Shown here: positions 1 through 8,772 of the stretch, piece by piece | Position numbering within the stretch: position 1 is the first letter of the stretch | Layout of the letters: every line of letters begins with the position of its first letter | Assembly: GCF_001189915.1 (NCBI RefSeq) | Contig: NZ_LFLS01000001.1 | Span: 281,099-345,098 of the forward strand | Direction of reading: 5' to 3' | Origin: Herbaspirillum autotrophicum | GTDB lineage: Bacteria > Pseudomonadota > Gammaproteobacteria > Burkholderiales > Burkholderiaceae_D | DNA length: 64,000 nt | The notes under the pieces: generated by a model | Seen by the model: only the letters and a program-made list of their open reading frames with translations | Told to the model about the DNA's origin: nothing | Database searches by the model: none | Translations under genes and position numbers: made by a program

Positions 1-25
1 GTACGATTGCTTCCAGTTTTGTCAT
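1..25 (-). CDS. Start of an unidentified gene leaving the window
   Basis: On the minus strand an ATG at 25 opens a frame reading MTKLEAIV before the window ends. An AGGA stretch about 8 bases upstream, on the same strand, is a reasonable ribosome binding site. The gene would be divergent from ppiD. Eight residues are too few for a family call; the start faintly resembles P-II-like proteins, but that is only a guess. It may also be a chance frame. Confidence 0.3.
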
Positions 26-90
26 CTTGATATTCCTGTTTTGCGAGTAATGTCGCGACTTGCATCGCGGATTGCCTGCGGGCAGCATCG

Positions 91-119
91 GTGACGATGC
101 CGGCCGCTCTGTGTATAAT
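91..119 (+). promoter_or_regulatory. Sigma-70 type promoter ahead of small RNA candidate
   Basis: A perfect -10 hexamer TATAAT lies at 114-119. GTGACG at 91-96 sits 17 bases upstream and matches the -35 consensus TTGACA at four positions. Transcription would start near 125-127, far from the ppiD start codon at 314 and ahead of a strong terminator at 215-238. Confidence 0.6.
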
Positions 120-124
120 GACGC

Positions 125-238
125 GCGGGCATGAATGCTATGTAGAACAGCGGGCATGCCTCAGCGATGTAGAAGAGCGGATGTGTCCGCTCCGCCAGTA
201 TTTGTATTGCATGGGGCGAACGCAAGTTCGCCTTTTTT
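125..238 (+). ncRNA. Candidate small RNA of about 110 nt
   Basis: The segment runs from a good promoter to an intrinsic terminator and holds no convincing open frame. It contains an imperfect tandem repeat, ATGTAGAACAGCGG at 140-153 and ATGTAGAAGAGCGG at 167-180, both followed closely by ATG. There is also a perfect hairpin at 176-191 (AGCGGA, loop TGTG, TCCGCT). It could be an independent sRNA or the terminated leader of ppiD. No known RNA family is recognised; it is not a tRNA. Confidence 0.4.
215..238 (+). terminator. Intrinsic terminator upstream of ppiD
   Basis: GGCGAAC (215-221), tetraloop GCAA, GTTCGCC (226-232), then six T (233-238). The stem is a perfect 7 bp and the U-tract is immediate. 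It ends the small RNA candidate, or attenuates transcription into ppiD. Confidence 0.85.
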
Positions 239-313
239 CTTATGTACGCGTTGTCCGGTATTATCCGGGCGAATGCGCGCTCATTGACTGTTTTTGTTCG
301 TGATTGGCAGACC

Positions 314-2245
314 ATGTTTGATTTTATCCGTACTCATCAGCGCTTGATGCAATTTTTGTTGCTGCTGTTTATTTTTCCTTCGTTCGCTTTTTTCGGCCTG
401 GAAGGGTATAGCCGCTTTTCCGATGGCGACAATGCCGTGGCCAAGGTGGCCGGTCAGACCATCACCAAGGAAGAACTGGACGCCGCTCAGCGCCAGCAAC
501 TGGAACGCATGCGTCAGATGTTCGGCGGCCAGTTCGACGCCAAGATGTTCGATACGCCGGAAGCCAAGCGCGCCGTGCTCGACAATCTGATCGCACAACG
601 TGCGCTGGGAGCCGAAGTCACGCGTGACAAGCTGGCCGTATCGGATCAGGTATTGCAGCAAAGCATCATGCAAATCCCGGGTCTGGTGAAGCCAGACGGT
701 ACTTTCGACAATGAACAGTACAAGGTCTTGCTGGCCGCTCAGGGCATGAACCCCAAGGGTTACGAAGCCAGCCTGCGCCGCGACATGGCCTTGCAGCAAC
801 TCAACAGCGCGATTCAGGCCACTGCATTTGCGCCGAAGACCGTGGCTGGCCGCCTGTCCGATATCAATGATCAGGAACGCTCGGTACAGGAATTGCAATT
901 CAAGGCGGCATCGTTTGCCGGTCAGGTCAAGATCACTGACGACATGCTCAAGGCCTATTACGACAAGAATGCCAGCCAGTTCGAAGTGCCGGAACAGGCC
1001 AAGGCGGAATACGTGATTCTGGACAGCGCCGCCGTAGCGGCACAGATCAGCGTCAGCGATGCCGATATCAAGTCTTACTACGATCAGAACCAGAAGCAGT
1101 ATTCGACCGACGAACAACGCCGCGCCAGCCATATCCTGATCGCCGTCAAGAAGGATGCACCGGCGGCCGACAAGGCAGCTGCCAAGGCCAAGGCCGAAGG
1201 TTTGCTGGCGCAGGTGCGCAAGAATCCGGCTGATTTTGCCAAGCTGGCCAAAGCCAATTCGCAAGATCCGGGCTCGGCTGAGCAAGGCGGCGATCTCGGT
1301 TACTTCGGCAAGGGCGCAATGCTGCCGGCATTCGAAGATGCTGCCTTCAAGCTCAAGCAAGGTGACATCAGCGACGTCGTCGAATCCGACTACGGTTATC
1401 ACATCATTCAGGTCACCGGCATCAAACCGGCTGCTGCCAAATCGCTGGATGAAGTCAAAGGCGAAATCGGTGCTGAAATCAAGAAGCAACTGGCGTCCAA
1501 GAAATATGCCGAACTGGCTGACATTTTCAGCAACACCGTGTACGAACAGGGCGACAGCCTGAAGCCGGTGGCGGACAAGCTGAAGCTGAAAATCGAAACT
1601 GCCGATGGCTTGCATCGCCAGCCGAATCCGGCACTGGCAGCGACCGTGCCTTACAACAATCCGGCGTTCCTCAAGGCCTTGTTCACGGATGACGTAATCA
1701 AGAGCAAGCACAATACGGAACCGGTGCAGGTTGCGCCAAGCGTATTGATGGCTGGTCGTATCGTGGAATACAAGCCGGTCACCAAGCGGCCGTTCGACGA
1801 TGTCAAGAACATCGTGCGTGAGCGCGTGACACTGACGGAAGAAATGGCGCTGGCGAAAAAAGCCGGTGAAGCCAGGCTGGCAGAACTCAAGGCCAAGGAT
1901 GACAGCGCCGGTTTCGGTGACGTCCGCATCGCTTCCCGCGTCAAGACGCAGGGTTGGAATCAGGATGCATTCCTGGCCGTGATGAAGGCAGATACGGCCA
2001 AGTTGCCAGCCTATACCGGCGTCGAAGTGCCGGGTCTGGGTTACAGCGTATTCCGCATCACCAAGGTGGCGCAGCCGGCTGCTCCTGACGCGGCCCGTCG
2101 CAAGACCGAGCAGGAACAGATTGCCAATACGCTGGCACAACAGGAAATGCTGGCCTATGTGGCCTACCTCAAGGAACAGGCCAAGGTCAAAATCCTCAAG
2201 GGTGGTGAAGCATTGGTCGGCAAGAGTACTGAGCCGGCCAACTGA
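314..2245 (+). CDS. ppiD: Periplasmic folding chaperone/peptidyl-prolyl isomerase PpiD
   Basis: A membrane-anchored SurA-like chaperone that faces the periplasm and helps newly exported outer-membrane proteins fold. The protein starts MFDFIRTHQRLMQ, followed by a single membrane segment at about residues 11-33, then a long helical SurA-N-like region. A parvulin domain at about 268-370 begins RRASHILI and ends GYHIIQVTG. The length of 643 residues is normal for the family. An in-frame start at 242 would add 24 residues, but it lies just behind the terminator and lacks family support, so 314 is chosen. A terminator follows at 2290, so the gene is probably monocistronic. Confidence 0.95.
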   Translation: MFDFIRTHQRLMQFLLLLFIFPSFAFFGLEGYSRFSDGDNAVAKVAGQTITKEELDAAQRQQLERMRQMFGGQFDAKMFDTPEAKRAVLDNLIAQRALGAEVTRDKLAVSDQVLQQSIMQIPGLVKPDGTFDNEQYKVLLAAQGMNPKGYEASLRRDMALQQLNSAIQATAFAPKTVAGRLSDINDQERSVQELQFKAASFAGQVKITDDMLKAYYDKNASQFEVPEQAKAEYVILDSAAVAAQISVSDADIKSYYDQNQKQYSTDEQRRASHILIAVKKDAPAADKAAAKAKAEGLLAQVRKNPADFAKLAKANSQDPGSAEQGGDLGYFGKGAMLPAFEDAAFKLKQGDISDVVESDYGYHIIQVTGIKPAAAKSLDEVKGEIGAEIKKQLASKKYAELADIFSNTVYEQGDSLKPVADKLKLKIETADGLHRQPNPALAATVPYNNPAFLKALFTDDVIKSKHNTEPVQVAPSVLMAGRIVEYKPVTKRPFDDVKNIVRERVTLTEEMALAKKAGEARLAELKAKDDSAGFGDVRIASRVKTQGWNQDAFLAVMKADTAKLPAYTGVEVPGLGYSVFRITKVAQPAAPDAARRKTEQEQIANTLAQQEMLAYVAYLKEQAKVKILKGGEALVGKSTEPAN

Positions 2246-2289
2246 GATTGACGCCGGCCACGCCCATGGCGTGGCCTGGCAGTCTGGAG

Positions 2290-2318
2290 TGCCCATCGTT
2301 GCGATGGGCATTTTTTTT
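2290..2318 (+). terminator. Intrinsic terminator of ppiD
   Basis: Perfect 9-bp stem TGCCCATCG (2290-2298), loop TTG, CGATGGGCA (2302-2310), followed by eight T (2311-2318). Confidence 0.95.
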
Positions 2319-2481
2319 GCCCCGCCAGTTTGTCCGCAGCGCAGTGCCGGCCCCCGGCCCGCGCCATATCTGCAACATTGGCTGGTTTTATTTCCCCCGT
2401 TGCGCCGGGCTGATCGTAGAATGTGTTTCACCATCCGCATTCAATGCGATATGCGGTTTAACCGAATTGACGCAAGTACCC

Positions 2482-3249
2482 ATGCCAGCCCCCGTCCTGA
2501 TCATCCATACCGGCGATCCCAACGAAGAACTGAAAAGTGCCTACGGCAGCTATGCCGCACAACTCCAGCGTGCCGCCGGATTAAGTGATGACGAGGCCGA
2601 AACCATTTGTGTGTTTCAGGGCGATTGCCTGCCGCCGCCGCAAGCTTATCGGGCGGCGCTGATTACCGGTTCGCCGACCATGGTCACCGATCAGCTGGAC
2701 TGGAGCGAGCGCGCGGCCGAATGGTTGCGTCACGCTGCAGCACAGGGCTTGCCGATGTTCGGCATTTGTTACGGTCACCAGTTGTTATCCCACGCGTTTG
2801 GCGGCACGGTCGGTTATAACCCGGCCGGACGCGCTGCCGGTACCATGGCGGTGCAGAAGCTGGCCGCCGCTGCCGGCGAAGCCTTGCTGCACGAGACGCC
2901 AGATGTTTTTCCGGCGCACATGCTGCATACCCAGGCAGTATTGCAACCGCCGTGCGGGGCGACCGTGCTGGCCAGTTCGCCGCTTGATCCGCATCACATG
3001 CTGCGCCTGGCGCCGCATATTTTTTCGGCGCAGTTTCATCCGGAATTTTCTCCTGAATTCGTGCGCGCGCATTTATCGTATTACGCCGAAACTTACCTTG
3101 GCAACGGCATCGATGCAATCGCCATGCGCGAGCAGGTCAGCGCGACACCACAATCGGCCGGTTTGCTGCGCCGGTTCTTGCAACTGCATGGTCGCCATGC
3201 GGTTGCCAATGCCGCCACAAGCGCGGCGACAAGCACCGCCGAAAGCTAA
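2482..3249 (+). CDS. Class I glutamine amidotransferase (GMP synthase-like GATase domain protein)
   Basis: A 255-residue stand-alone amidotransferase. The nucleophile elbow GICYGHQL puts the catalytic Cys at residue 96; FHPEF supplies His186 and Glu188, so the Cys-His-Glu triad is intact. The fold matches the GATase half of GuaA, but no synthetase domain follows, so the ammonia acceptor is unknown. Members of this family often act on gamma-glutamyl compounds or small metabolites. The frame is open upstream to 2248, but the ATG at 2482 starts the conserved core PVLIIHTGDP and lies beyond the ppiD terminator. The stop overlaps the convergent tesA stop by 4 bases. Confidence 0.88.
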   Translation: MPAPVLIIHTGDPNEELKSAYGSYAAQLQRAAGLSDDEAETICVFQGDCLPPPQAYRAALITGSPTMVTDQLDWSERAAEWLRHAAAQGLPMFGICYGHQLLSHAFGGTVGYNPAGRAAGTMAVQKLAAAAGEALLHETPDVFPAHMLHTQAVLQPPCGATVLASSPLDPHHMLRLAPHIFSAQFHPEFSPEFVRAHLSYYAETYLGNGIDAIAMREQVSATPQSAGLLRRFLQLHGRHAVANAATSAATSTAES

Positions 3250-3896
3250 CGCACGCTCAGCAGGGGCTTGAGATGCGGCCAGACATTGTCGAGCAACTGT
3301 GGTTGTGCCTGCTCATTGGGATGCATGCGGTCAGCCTGGAACATGGCTGGCTGGTCGGCAATACCCTGCATGAAAAACGGCACCAGCGCGGCCTTGTATT
3401 GTTTGGCGGCAGTCGAAAACAATTGTGAAAACTGGTTGGCATAGTCGGCGCCGTAATTCGGCGGGATCTGCATGCCGACCAGCACCACCTTGGCCTTGGC
3501 CGCTTTCGACATGCTCAGCAAGGCGTCCAGGTTGGCGCGGGTGGCGCTCAGTTGCAAGCCGCGCAAGGCATCATTGGCGCCCAGCTCAATGACGACGATA
3601 TCCGGATTGTGCTTGCTCAGCAGCGCCGGCAGGCGGGTTTTGCCGCCAATGGTGGTTTCGCCGCTGATGCTGGCATTGACCAGCGTGGCATCGATTTTTT
3701 GCTGTTGCAACCGTTGTTGCAGCAGTGCCACCCAGCCGCTGCCGCGCGTCAGACCATATTCGGCGGACAGACTGTCGCCGAGCACGAGCACGGTTTTTGG
3801 TGCAGAATAAGCGCTCGCTGCAATCAGCAACAGCACCATGCCGATTGCCACCCGCCACACGTTGTTCAACCTTACCGCATATTCTGCAGACTGCAT
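3246..3896 (-). CDS. tesA: Arylesterase / acyl-CoA thioesterase I, TesA type (SGNH hydrolase)
   Basis: A periplasmic GDSL/SGNH hydrolase that cleaves acyl esters and thioesters. An N-terminal signal segment (hydrophobic VAIGMVLLLIAASAYSA) is followed by the block I motif VLGDSLSAEYGL with the serine nucleophile, then block III ELGANDAL, and the C-terminal DRMHPN supplies Asp and His. The length of 216 residues fits TesA. The start at 3896 places its ATG inside the ATG of the divergent ABC gene. A start at 3839 would remove the basic n-region of the signal peptide and is less likely. The tesA/ABC ATPase divergent pair is the conserved tesA-ybbA arrangement. Confidence 0.9.
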   Translation of the reverse strand: MQSAEYAVRLNNVWRVAIGMVLLLIAASAYSAPKTVLVLGDSLSAEYGLTRGSGWVALLQQRLQQQKIDATLVNASISGETTIGGKTRLPALLSKHNPDIVVIELGANDALRGLQLSATRANLDALLSMSKAAKAKVVLVGMQIPPNYGADYANQFSQLFSTAAKQYKAALVPFFMQGIADQPAMFQADRMHPNEQAQPQLLDNVWPHLKPLLSVR

Positions 3897-4614
3897 GCCT
3901 GATTCCTCTTCTGTTACCGACAACATTCCTGCCATCGAAGTTACCCGCCTCGGCAAACGCGTTGCCGATGCTGCCGCACCGGCCACCGACATCAGTGCTG
4001 CCGGCGAGCTGGTGATCTTGCAAAACATTGATTTTACAGTGCAGTCGGGCACTACGCTGGCAATCGTCGGTGCCTCGGGGTCCGGCAAATCCACCTTGCT
4101 CGGTTTGCTGGCCGGGCTCGATACGCCATCCTCCGGCAGCGTCAAGATTGACGGCGTCGATATCTTCGCGCTGGATGAAGATGGTCGCGCCGGTTTGCGC
4201 AAGAACCGGCTTGGCTTTGTGTTTCAGTCGTTTCAGTTGCTGGGGCATTTGAACGCGCTGGAAAATGTCATGCTGCCGCTGGAATTGCGCGGCGACAGCG
4301 AAGCCAAAAGCAAGGCGCAGCGCATGCTGGAGCGCGTCGGCCTTGGCAGCCGGGTAAAACATTATCCGAAGTACCTGTCGGGCGGCGAGCAGCAACGGGT
4401 GGCGCTGGCGCGGGCATTTGTGACCGAGCCGCCGCTGTTGCTGGCCGATGAACCGACCGGCAGTCTCGATGCGGCCACCGGCGAAGCCGTGATTGCGCTG
4501 ATGTTTGAATTGAACCGTGAGCGCGGCTCGACGCTGGTGCTGGTGACGCACGATGCCTCGGTGGCGGCACGCTGCGCCAAGACCATCACGATTGCCGCCG
4601 GCAAGATCGTCTGA
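3895..4614 (+). CDS. ybbA: ABC transporter ATPase of the YbbA/LolD type
   Basis: A 239-residue cytoplasmic ATPase of the MacB/LolD/YbbA class. Walker A is GASGSGKST, the Q-loop is VFQSFQLL, the signature is LSGGEQQRV, Walker B is [12 protein letters not shown], and the switch His is in VTHD. In Escherichia coli, ybbA is divergent from tesA and followed by the large permease ybbP. Here no permease follows: the next gene is an EamA transporter on the other strand. The partner must be elsewhere, or the ATPase works with another FtsX-like permease. An in-frame ATG at 3838 would read deep into tesA, so the ATG at 3895 is preferred. Confidence 0.85.
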   Translation: MPDSSSVTDNIPAIEVTRLGKRVADAAAPATDISAAGELVILQNIDFTVQSGTTLAIVGASGSGKSTLLGLLAGLDTPSSGSVKIDGVDIFALDEDGRAGLRKNRLGFVFQSFQLLGHLNALENVMLPLELRGDSEAKSKAQRMLERVGLGSRVKHYPKYLSGGEQQRVALARAFVTEPPLLLADEPTGSLDAATGEAVIALMFELNRERGSTLVLVTHDASVAARCAKTITIAAGKIV

Positions 4615-4623
4615 GCCGTTGCT

Positions 4624-5550
4624 TCAGGCAGCGGCCGGCTGCGGATGTGCGCGTTTGTGTTCGACATACGCGATGCTCATGCCGCTGGCGCAAATGACTG
4701 CAATGCCCAGAATCGTCACGGCATCCGGAAACTGACCAAATACCAGCCAGCCCATGGTGCTGGCTGAAATGATCTGGGCATAGGCAAACGGCGTCAGTAC
4801 CGAAGCCTCCGCGTGTTTATAGGCGCTGTTGAGCAAGAAATGGCCGATGGTGCTGGTGACGCCGGTGGACGCCATGATCAGCCATTCGAAGGTATCCGGC
4901 ATATGCGGCGACCAGAAAAACGGCAACAGCAGGGTGCTCAGAATCATGCCGATCAGGCCACCGTAAAACAGAGTGACCAGCGGATCGTCAGCCTGATTGG
5001 CCTTGCGGTTCAAAATCGATACAAAAGCAAATACGGTGGCCGACATCAGGCCCAGTACCACGCCGTGGGGCGGAATGTCGCCGCCGGGTCGAATCACGAT
5101 CAGCATGCCGATGAAGCCGACTGCCACCGCCACCCAGCGCGAGGCATACGTGGTTTCACCGAGCAGCCATGGCGACACCGCGAGCACGATCAGCGGGGCG
5201 CAGAAATTCATGGCGGTGCCTTCGGCCAGCGGCACGATCTTGATCACGGAAAAAAACAGCAGCGTTGAAATCAGCAACAGCGCGGCGCGTCCCACTTGCA
5301 GGCGCGGCCGGTTCGATTGCAAGATGCTCTTCCCATAGCGGCGGCGATACAGCGGCGCCAGCGTCAGGGCCATGAATACCGTATTGATGCTGTAACGCAT
5401 CCACGCAATCATGACTACGTGATAGCCGGATACGGCCAGCAGTTTGCCTGCCGTATCAAGCAGTGTCAGTGTCCACAGACCGGAAATCAGAAACAGAATG
5501 CCTAGCCATAATCTGGGGCGGCGAGCGGGTGAAAGCGGTGCGATGGCCAT
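4624..5550 (-). CDS. EamA/DMT family inner-membrane transporter
   Basis: A 308-residue protein with about ten hydrophobic segments in two homologous halves, the drug/metabolite transporter layout (halves at about residues 15-150 and 160-300). It probably exports a small metabolite; the substrate cannot be read from sequence. Its first 95 bases lie inside the 3' end of the upstream nnr frame in a different reading frame, which suggests translational coupling or an extended nnr. The C-terminus is a short basic and proline-rich tail. Confidence 0.85.
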   Translation of the reverse strand: MAIAPLSPARRPRLWLGILFLISGLWTLTLLDTAGKLLAVSGYHVVMIAWMRYSINTVFMALTLAPLYRRRYGKSILQSNRPRLQVGRAALLLISTLLFFSVIKIVPLAEGTAMNFCAPLIVLAVSPWLLGETTYASRWVAVAVGFIGMLIVIRPGGDIPPHGVVLGLMSATVFAFVSILNRKANQADDPLVTLFYGGLIGMILSTLLLPFFWSPHMPDTFEWLIMASTGVTSTIGHFLLNSAYKHAEASVLTPFAYAQIISASTMGWLVFGQFPDAVTILGIAVICASGMSIAYVEHKRAHPQPAAA

Positions 5551-7051
5551 TGTCTCGGTTTATTTTATTTATCAGGGTACGTATTGCAGGTGCCAGTTCA
5601 CTGGCAGTCAGGCCGATCGGCCCGCTGCCGCTTGCTACCAATTGATCTGCGGCCTTGCCGTGCAGCCAGACCGCCGCCGGTGCCGCGTCGCGCAGCGGCC
5701 AGCCTTGCGCCAGCAGCGCGCCGCATAAGCCGGCCAGGACATCGCCGGTACCGCCGCTGGCCAGCGCCGGATTGCCGCTGGTATTGATGATGATGTCGCC
5801 GTCCGGATAAGCAATCACGCTGCCGGCGCCCTTGAGCACGGCTACCACGCCAAAGCGCTGCGCCAGCTGGCGTGCCGCTTGCGGCCGGTCGTGCTGAATC
5901 TGGCCGACGTCGAGCGCCAGCAGCCGCGCTGCTTCCAGCGGATGCGGCGTGATCATGACGGCGCGCGAACGGGCGTTCAGCAAGACATGTTGCAGCCCGG
6001 GTTCGGCGGCGATCAGGTTCAAGGCATCGGCGTCCAGCACCAGCGGTCCGCTGGCATGCAGCGCGCGTGACAGCAAATCGTGCGCTTGCCGCGAGGTGCC
6101 GAGACCGGTGCCGACCACCAGCGTGGCATTGCCAAAATTCAAATCTGCCGCCAGTCGTAACATCAACTCAGGATGCACCGGATCATAAGCCGGCGCCTGT
6201 TCCAGAAAGCCTGCCAACACGCGTCCGGCACCGCCATAGGCAGCGCTGCGCGCGGCCAGCATGACTGCGCCGCCCATGCCGGGCGCACCGCCCAGGACCA
6301 GGACGTCGCCATTGCTGCCCTTGTGCGAATTGCCGCGCCGCGGGCGCAGCGATGCGCTGAACAGGGATGGTTGGCTGAGCCAGGCATGCGGGGGCGGGAA
6401 ATGCGTGCTGTCGATGGCCAGCGTGTCGACGCTGATGCTGCCGCAATAATCGACGCCGTCGCAGGTATGCAAGCCGGTTTTGTCGCCGATGAAGGTGAGC
6501 GTGTGATCGGCGTGTACGGCAATGCCGGCGCTGCCGCCGACCACGGTGCCGGTGTCGGCATCGAGTCCGCTTGGCACATCGATGGCGAGAATCGGTACTT
6601 GCAGGCTGTCGATATATTCAATCGCGCTGCGCAGTGTGCCGCTGATCGGGCGTTGCAGGCCGATGCCGAACAAACCGTCGACGACCAGCGACCAGCGCCC
6701 GGTGCCCAGATGCCGGGGGTCATTGATATCGAGGAACAGGGCACCGCTGGCGCGTGCGCATTGCAGCGCATGCAGGGCATCGGTGCTGTACCGGGTTTCA
6801 TCGGCATACAGCGCGACGCTGACGGCGAGATCGGATTGCGCCAGATAGTACGCCGCCTGCAAGGCGTCGCCGCCATTGTTGCCGGGGCCGGCCAGAATCA
6901 GGATGGTGCCGTCAGGATCGTGGGCCGTCAGTTCCAGCACAGAGTTGGCGCAGGCCTGGCCGGCACGTTGCATCAGCGTCGAAGCGGGCAGAGCGGCGAG
7001 CGCTGCGACTTCGATCTGACGAATTTCTGCCACGGTGTAAAGCGCACTCAT
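5456..7051 (-). CDS. nnr: Bifunctional NAD(P)H-hydrate epimerase / ADP-dependent NAD(P)HX dehydratase
   Basis: Repairs hydrated NADH and NADPH in the cytoplasm. The N-terminal YjeF epimerase domain (about residues 1-215) has the nucleotide loop AGPGNNGGDAL and the DGLFGIGL motif. The C-terminal ribokinase-like dehydratase (about 225-495) has KGSNGDVLVLGGAPGMGGA and the ATP-site motif NPALASGGTGDVLAG. The domain proper ends near PAIRTLINKI; the last 34 residues are a non-family tail that reads through the start of the EamA gene. A GGA about 8 bases upstream supports the start. The tail suggests a lost stop codon. Confidence 0.93.
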   Translation of the reverse strand: MSALYTVAEIRQIEVAALAALPASTLMQRAGQACANSVLELTAHDPDGTILILAGPGNNGGDALQAAYYLAQSDLAVSVALYADETRYSTDALHALQCARASGALFLDINDPRHLGTGRWSLVVDGLFGIGLQRPISGTLRSAIEYIDSLQVPILAIDVPSGLDADTGTVVGGSAGIAVHADHTLTFIGDKTGLHTCDGVDYCGSISVDTLAIDSTHFPPPHAWLSQPSLFSASLRPRRGNSHKGSNGDVLVLGGAPGMGGAVMLAARSAAYGGAGRVLAGFLEQAPAYDPVHPELMLRLAADLNFGNATLVVGTGLGTSRQAHDLLSRALHASGPLVLDADALNLIAAEPGLQHVLLNARSRAVMITPHPLEAARLLALDVGQIQHDRPQAARQLAQRFGVVAVLKGAGSVIAYPDGDIIINTSGNPALASGGTGDVLAGLCGALLAQGWPLRDAAPAAVWLHGKAADQLVASGSGPIGLTASELAPAIRTLINKINRDNGHRTAFTRSPPQIMARHSVSDFRSVDTDTA

Positions 7052-7135
7052 GAGTTGATCCGCGAGGGAAGGGCAACTGCGTATGGGAATGTTGCCGGCG
7101 GACCATTTTATGCCAATTGCAGCAAGTGCGCAGAC

Positions 7136-8425
7136 TTAGGTTGTCGCCGCCAGCGTATCGGCCATGGTCAGTCCGCTGATGTCGATGTCGGGTTGGCGCC
7201 CCTCAATCAGATCGGCCAGCAGTTTGGCAGCACCGACCGCGCTGGCCCAGCCGCCCACGCCATGGCCGGTGTTGACGAAAATATTGTGATGGGTGGTGGC
7301 GCCGAGCAAAGGCAAACCGTTCGGCTGCAGGGCCCAGGTGCTGCTCCAGAAGCTGGCGCTGTTGAAGTTGGCCGCATTCGGAAAATAATCGTTGGCGACT
7401 TTCAGCAAGCTGTTGATGGCTTTCGGGTGCGGCAAATCGGTGCGCGGCAAAAATCCCAGCAAGCCGCAAATGCGGATGCGATTGCCGACGCGGGCGATGG
7501 ATACCTTGTAGCGTTGATCGATGAGCGCGGTTTGCGGCGCACTCTCCGGATTGCGTACCGGCACCACGGCGCTGTAGGTTTGCACCTCTTGCAGCGGCAA
7601 CGTGACATTGAGCGGCGCCAGCAAAGCGGCGCTTTGCATGCCGGCCGCCAGCACCACGGCATCCACCAGCAGGGTTTCGTCGGCCAGCGTGATCGCTACC
7701 CGGCCGCCGAACTCGGGGCGGATTGCCGTCACGGTCTGGGCGAAATGGAATTGCACGCCGAGCGACTGTGCAATCGCTCGCAATTGTTTGGCGAACAGTA
7801 CGCAGTTGCCCGATTCGTCTTGCGGATAATACATGGCGCCAGCCAGCGAGACGTCGGATAAAAATGCCGGATCGATGGCCTTGATGGCATCGGCGTCGAC
7901 CGCCCGGCGCTGGACTTCGGCGTGTTGCAAACTGTCTTGCAGCACCGCGTTGTTATCGACATCGGCCTGATCCCGAAACAGCTGCAGTACGCCGGCCCGA
8001 TTTTCATGTTCCAGCACGTAATGCTCTTGAATTTGCCTGGTCAGCATTTGCCCGTAAGCGGCGACCCGGGTCAGGCGTGATTTGTTTTCAGCGAAGGCAT
8101 GCAGGAATTCCTGGCGCGACTTGCGCACCCAGCGTGAGCAGGATGTCTTGAGTGCGGACTTGAGCAGAATCGCCGGTTCAGTTTTGAAGCGGCCGCCACC
8201 CGCCATGCCGAGCAGGCCGGGTAATACCAGTGGTTGCGCCACGCCGGGCGCCAGCAGTCCGCTGTTGCCAAACGAGGCTTCTTCGGCGACATTGCCGCGC
8301 CGCTCCAGCACGGCCACTTCGAAACCAGCCAGCGCCAGAAAGTAGGCCGTACAGACGCCTGACAGTCCCCCGCCGATAACGGCTATCTGCTTTTGTGTCT
8401 TGTTTTGCATCACTTTATTCGTCAT
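7136..8425 (-). CDS. D-amino acid dehydrogenase-like FAD oxidoreductase
   Basis: A 429-residue DAO-family flavoprotein like the small subunit of D-amino acid dehydrogenase (DadA), which feeds electrons from D-amino acids to the respiratory chain. The N-terminal Rossmann motif is VIGGGLSGVCTAYFLALAG, followed by an acidic residue in VAVLERR; the C-terminal FAD motif is NTGHGVGGWASAVGAAKLLADLI. The length fits DadA. An internal ATG at 8410 is possible, but a GGGGAA run upstream favours 8425. No alanine racemase or Lrp-like regulator is adjacent, so D-alanine use is inferred from family only. Confidence 0.82.
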   Translation of the reverse strand: MTNKVMQNKTQKQIAVIGGGLSGVCTAYFLALAGFEVAVLERRGNVAEEASFGNSGLLAPGVAQPLVLPGLLGMAGGGRFKTEPAILLKSALKTSCSRWVRKSRQEFLHAFAENKSRLTRVAAYGQMLTRQIQEHYVLEHENRAGVLQLFRDQADVDNNAVLQDSLQHAEVQRRAVDADAIKAIDPAFLSDVSLAGAMYYPQDESGNCVLFAKQLRAIAQSLGVQFHFAQTVTAIRPEFGGRVAITLADETLLVDAVVLAAGMQSAALLAPLNVTLPLQEVQTYSAVVPVRNPESAPQTALIDQRYKVSIARVGNRIRICGLLGFLPRTDLPHPKAINSLLKVANDYFPNAANFNSASFWSSTWALQPNGLPLLGATTHHNIFVNTGHGVGGWASAVGAAKLLADLIEGRQPDIDISGLTMADTLAATT

Positions 8426-8772
8426 TCATTGTCGGATTCCCCCGGGCCAAGACCAGCATCTGTTGCTGTCTCATCCCGCAATGCGGCATGAATGATACAT
8501 CGAAACGTTTGGCACAGGCGCAGCCAGCCGCCGGTACTGCTCGCAGGCGGTGGAAAAGTGGTGCTGATTTTTTGCGTCCAATCGAATAAATCCTGCTGAT
8601 TTTTTGTGAAAATTCGCCGGGACTTTCTTCCGCTATTTCACGCATAAAGCCGATTTTGCGGAGGAACCGGCAGGGCCTCGGCAACCTCTCAGATGCACTG
8701 GCCCGCAGCGGGTCAGCTGCGCCGGTGAGTGCTTGCCGGCGTGTTCTTTATCCGATCTGAAAGGAATGTCGC
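8426..8772. other. Intergenic spacer between dadA-like and BON genes
   Basis: A 347-base divergent spacer with no convincing gene. It contains a 13-base direct repeat TGCTGATTTTTTG near 8561-8575 and 8594-8608 in an AT-rich stretch that could hold promoters for both flanking genes. No clear consensus hexamer pair was found. Confidence 0.4.

Noticed and set aside
140..191. tRNA-like look (CTCAGCGATGTAGAAGAGCGG resembles a D-arm)
   Set aside because: No acceptor stem, anticodon arm or T-loop GTTCGA segment can be folded around it.
281..2440. Very long open frame on the minus strand across ppiD
   Set aside because: It is the antisense shadow of a well-recognised gene in GC-rich DNA, with no domain character.
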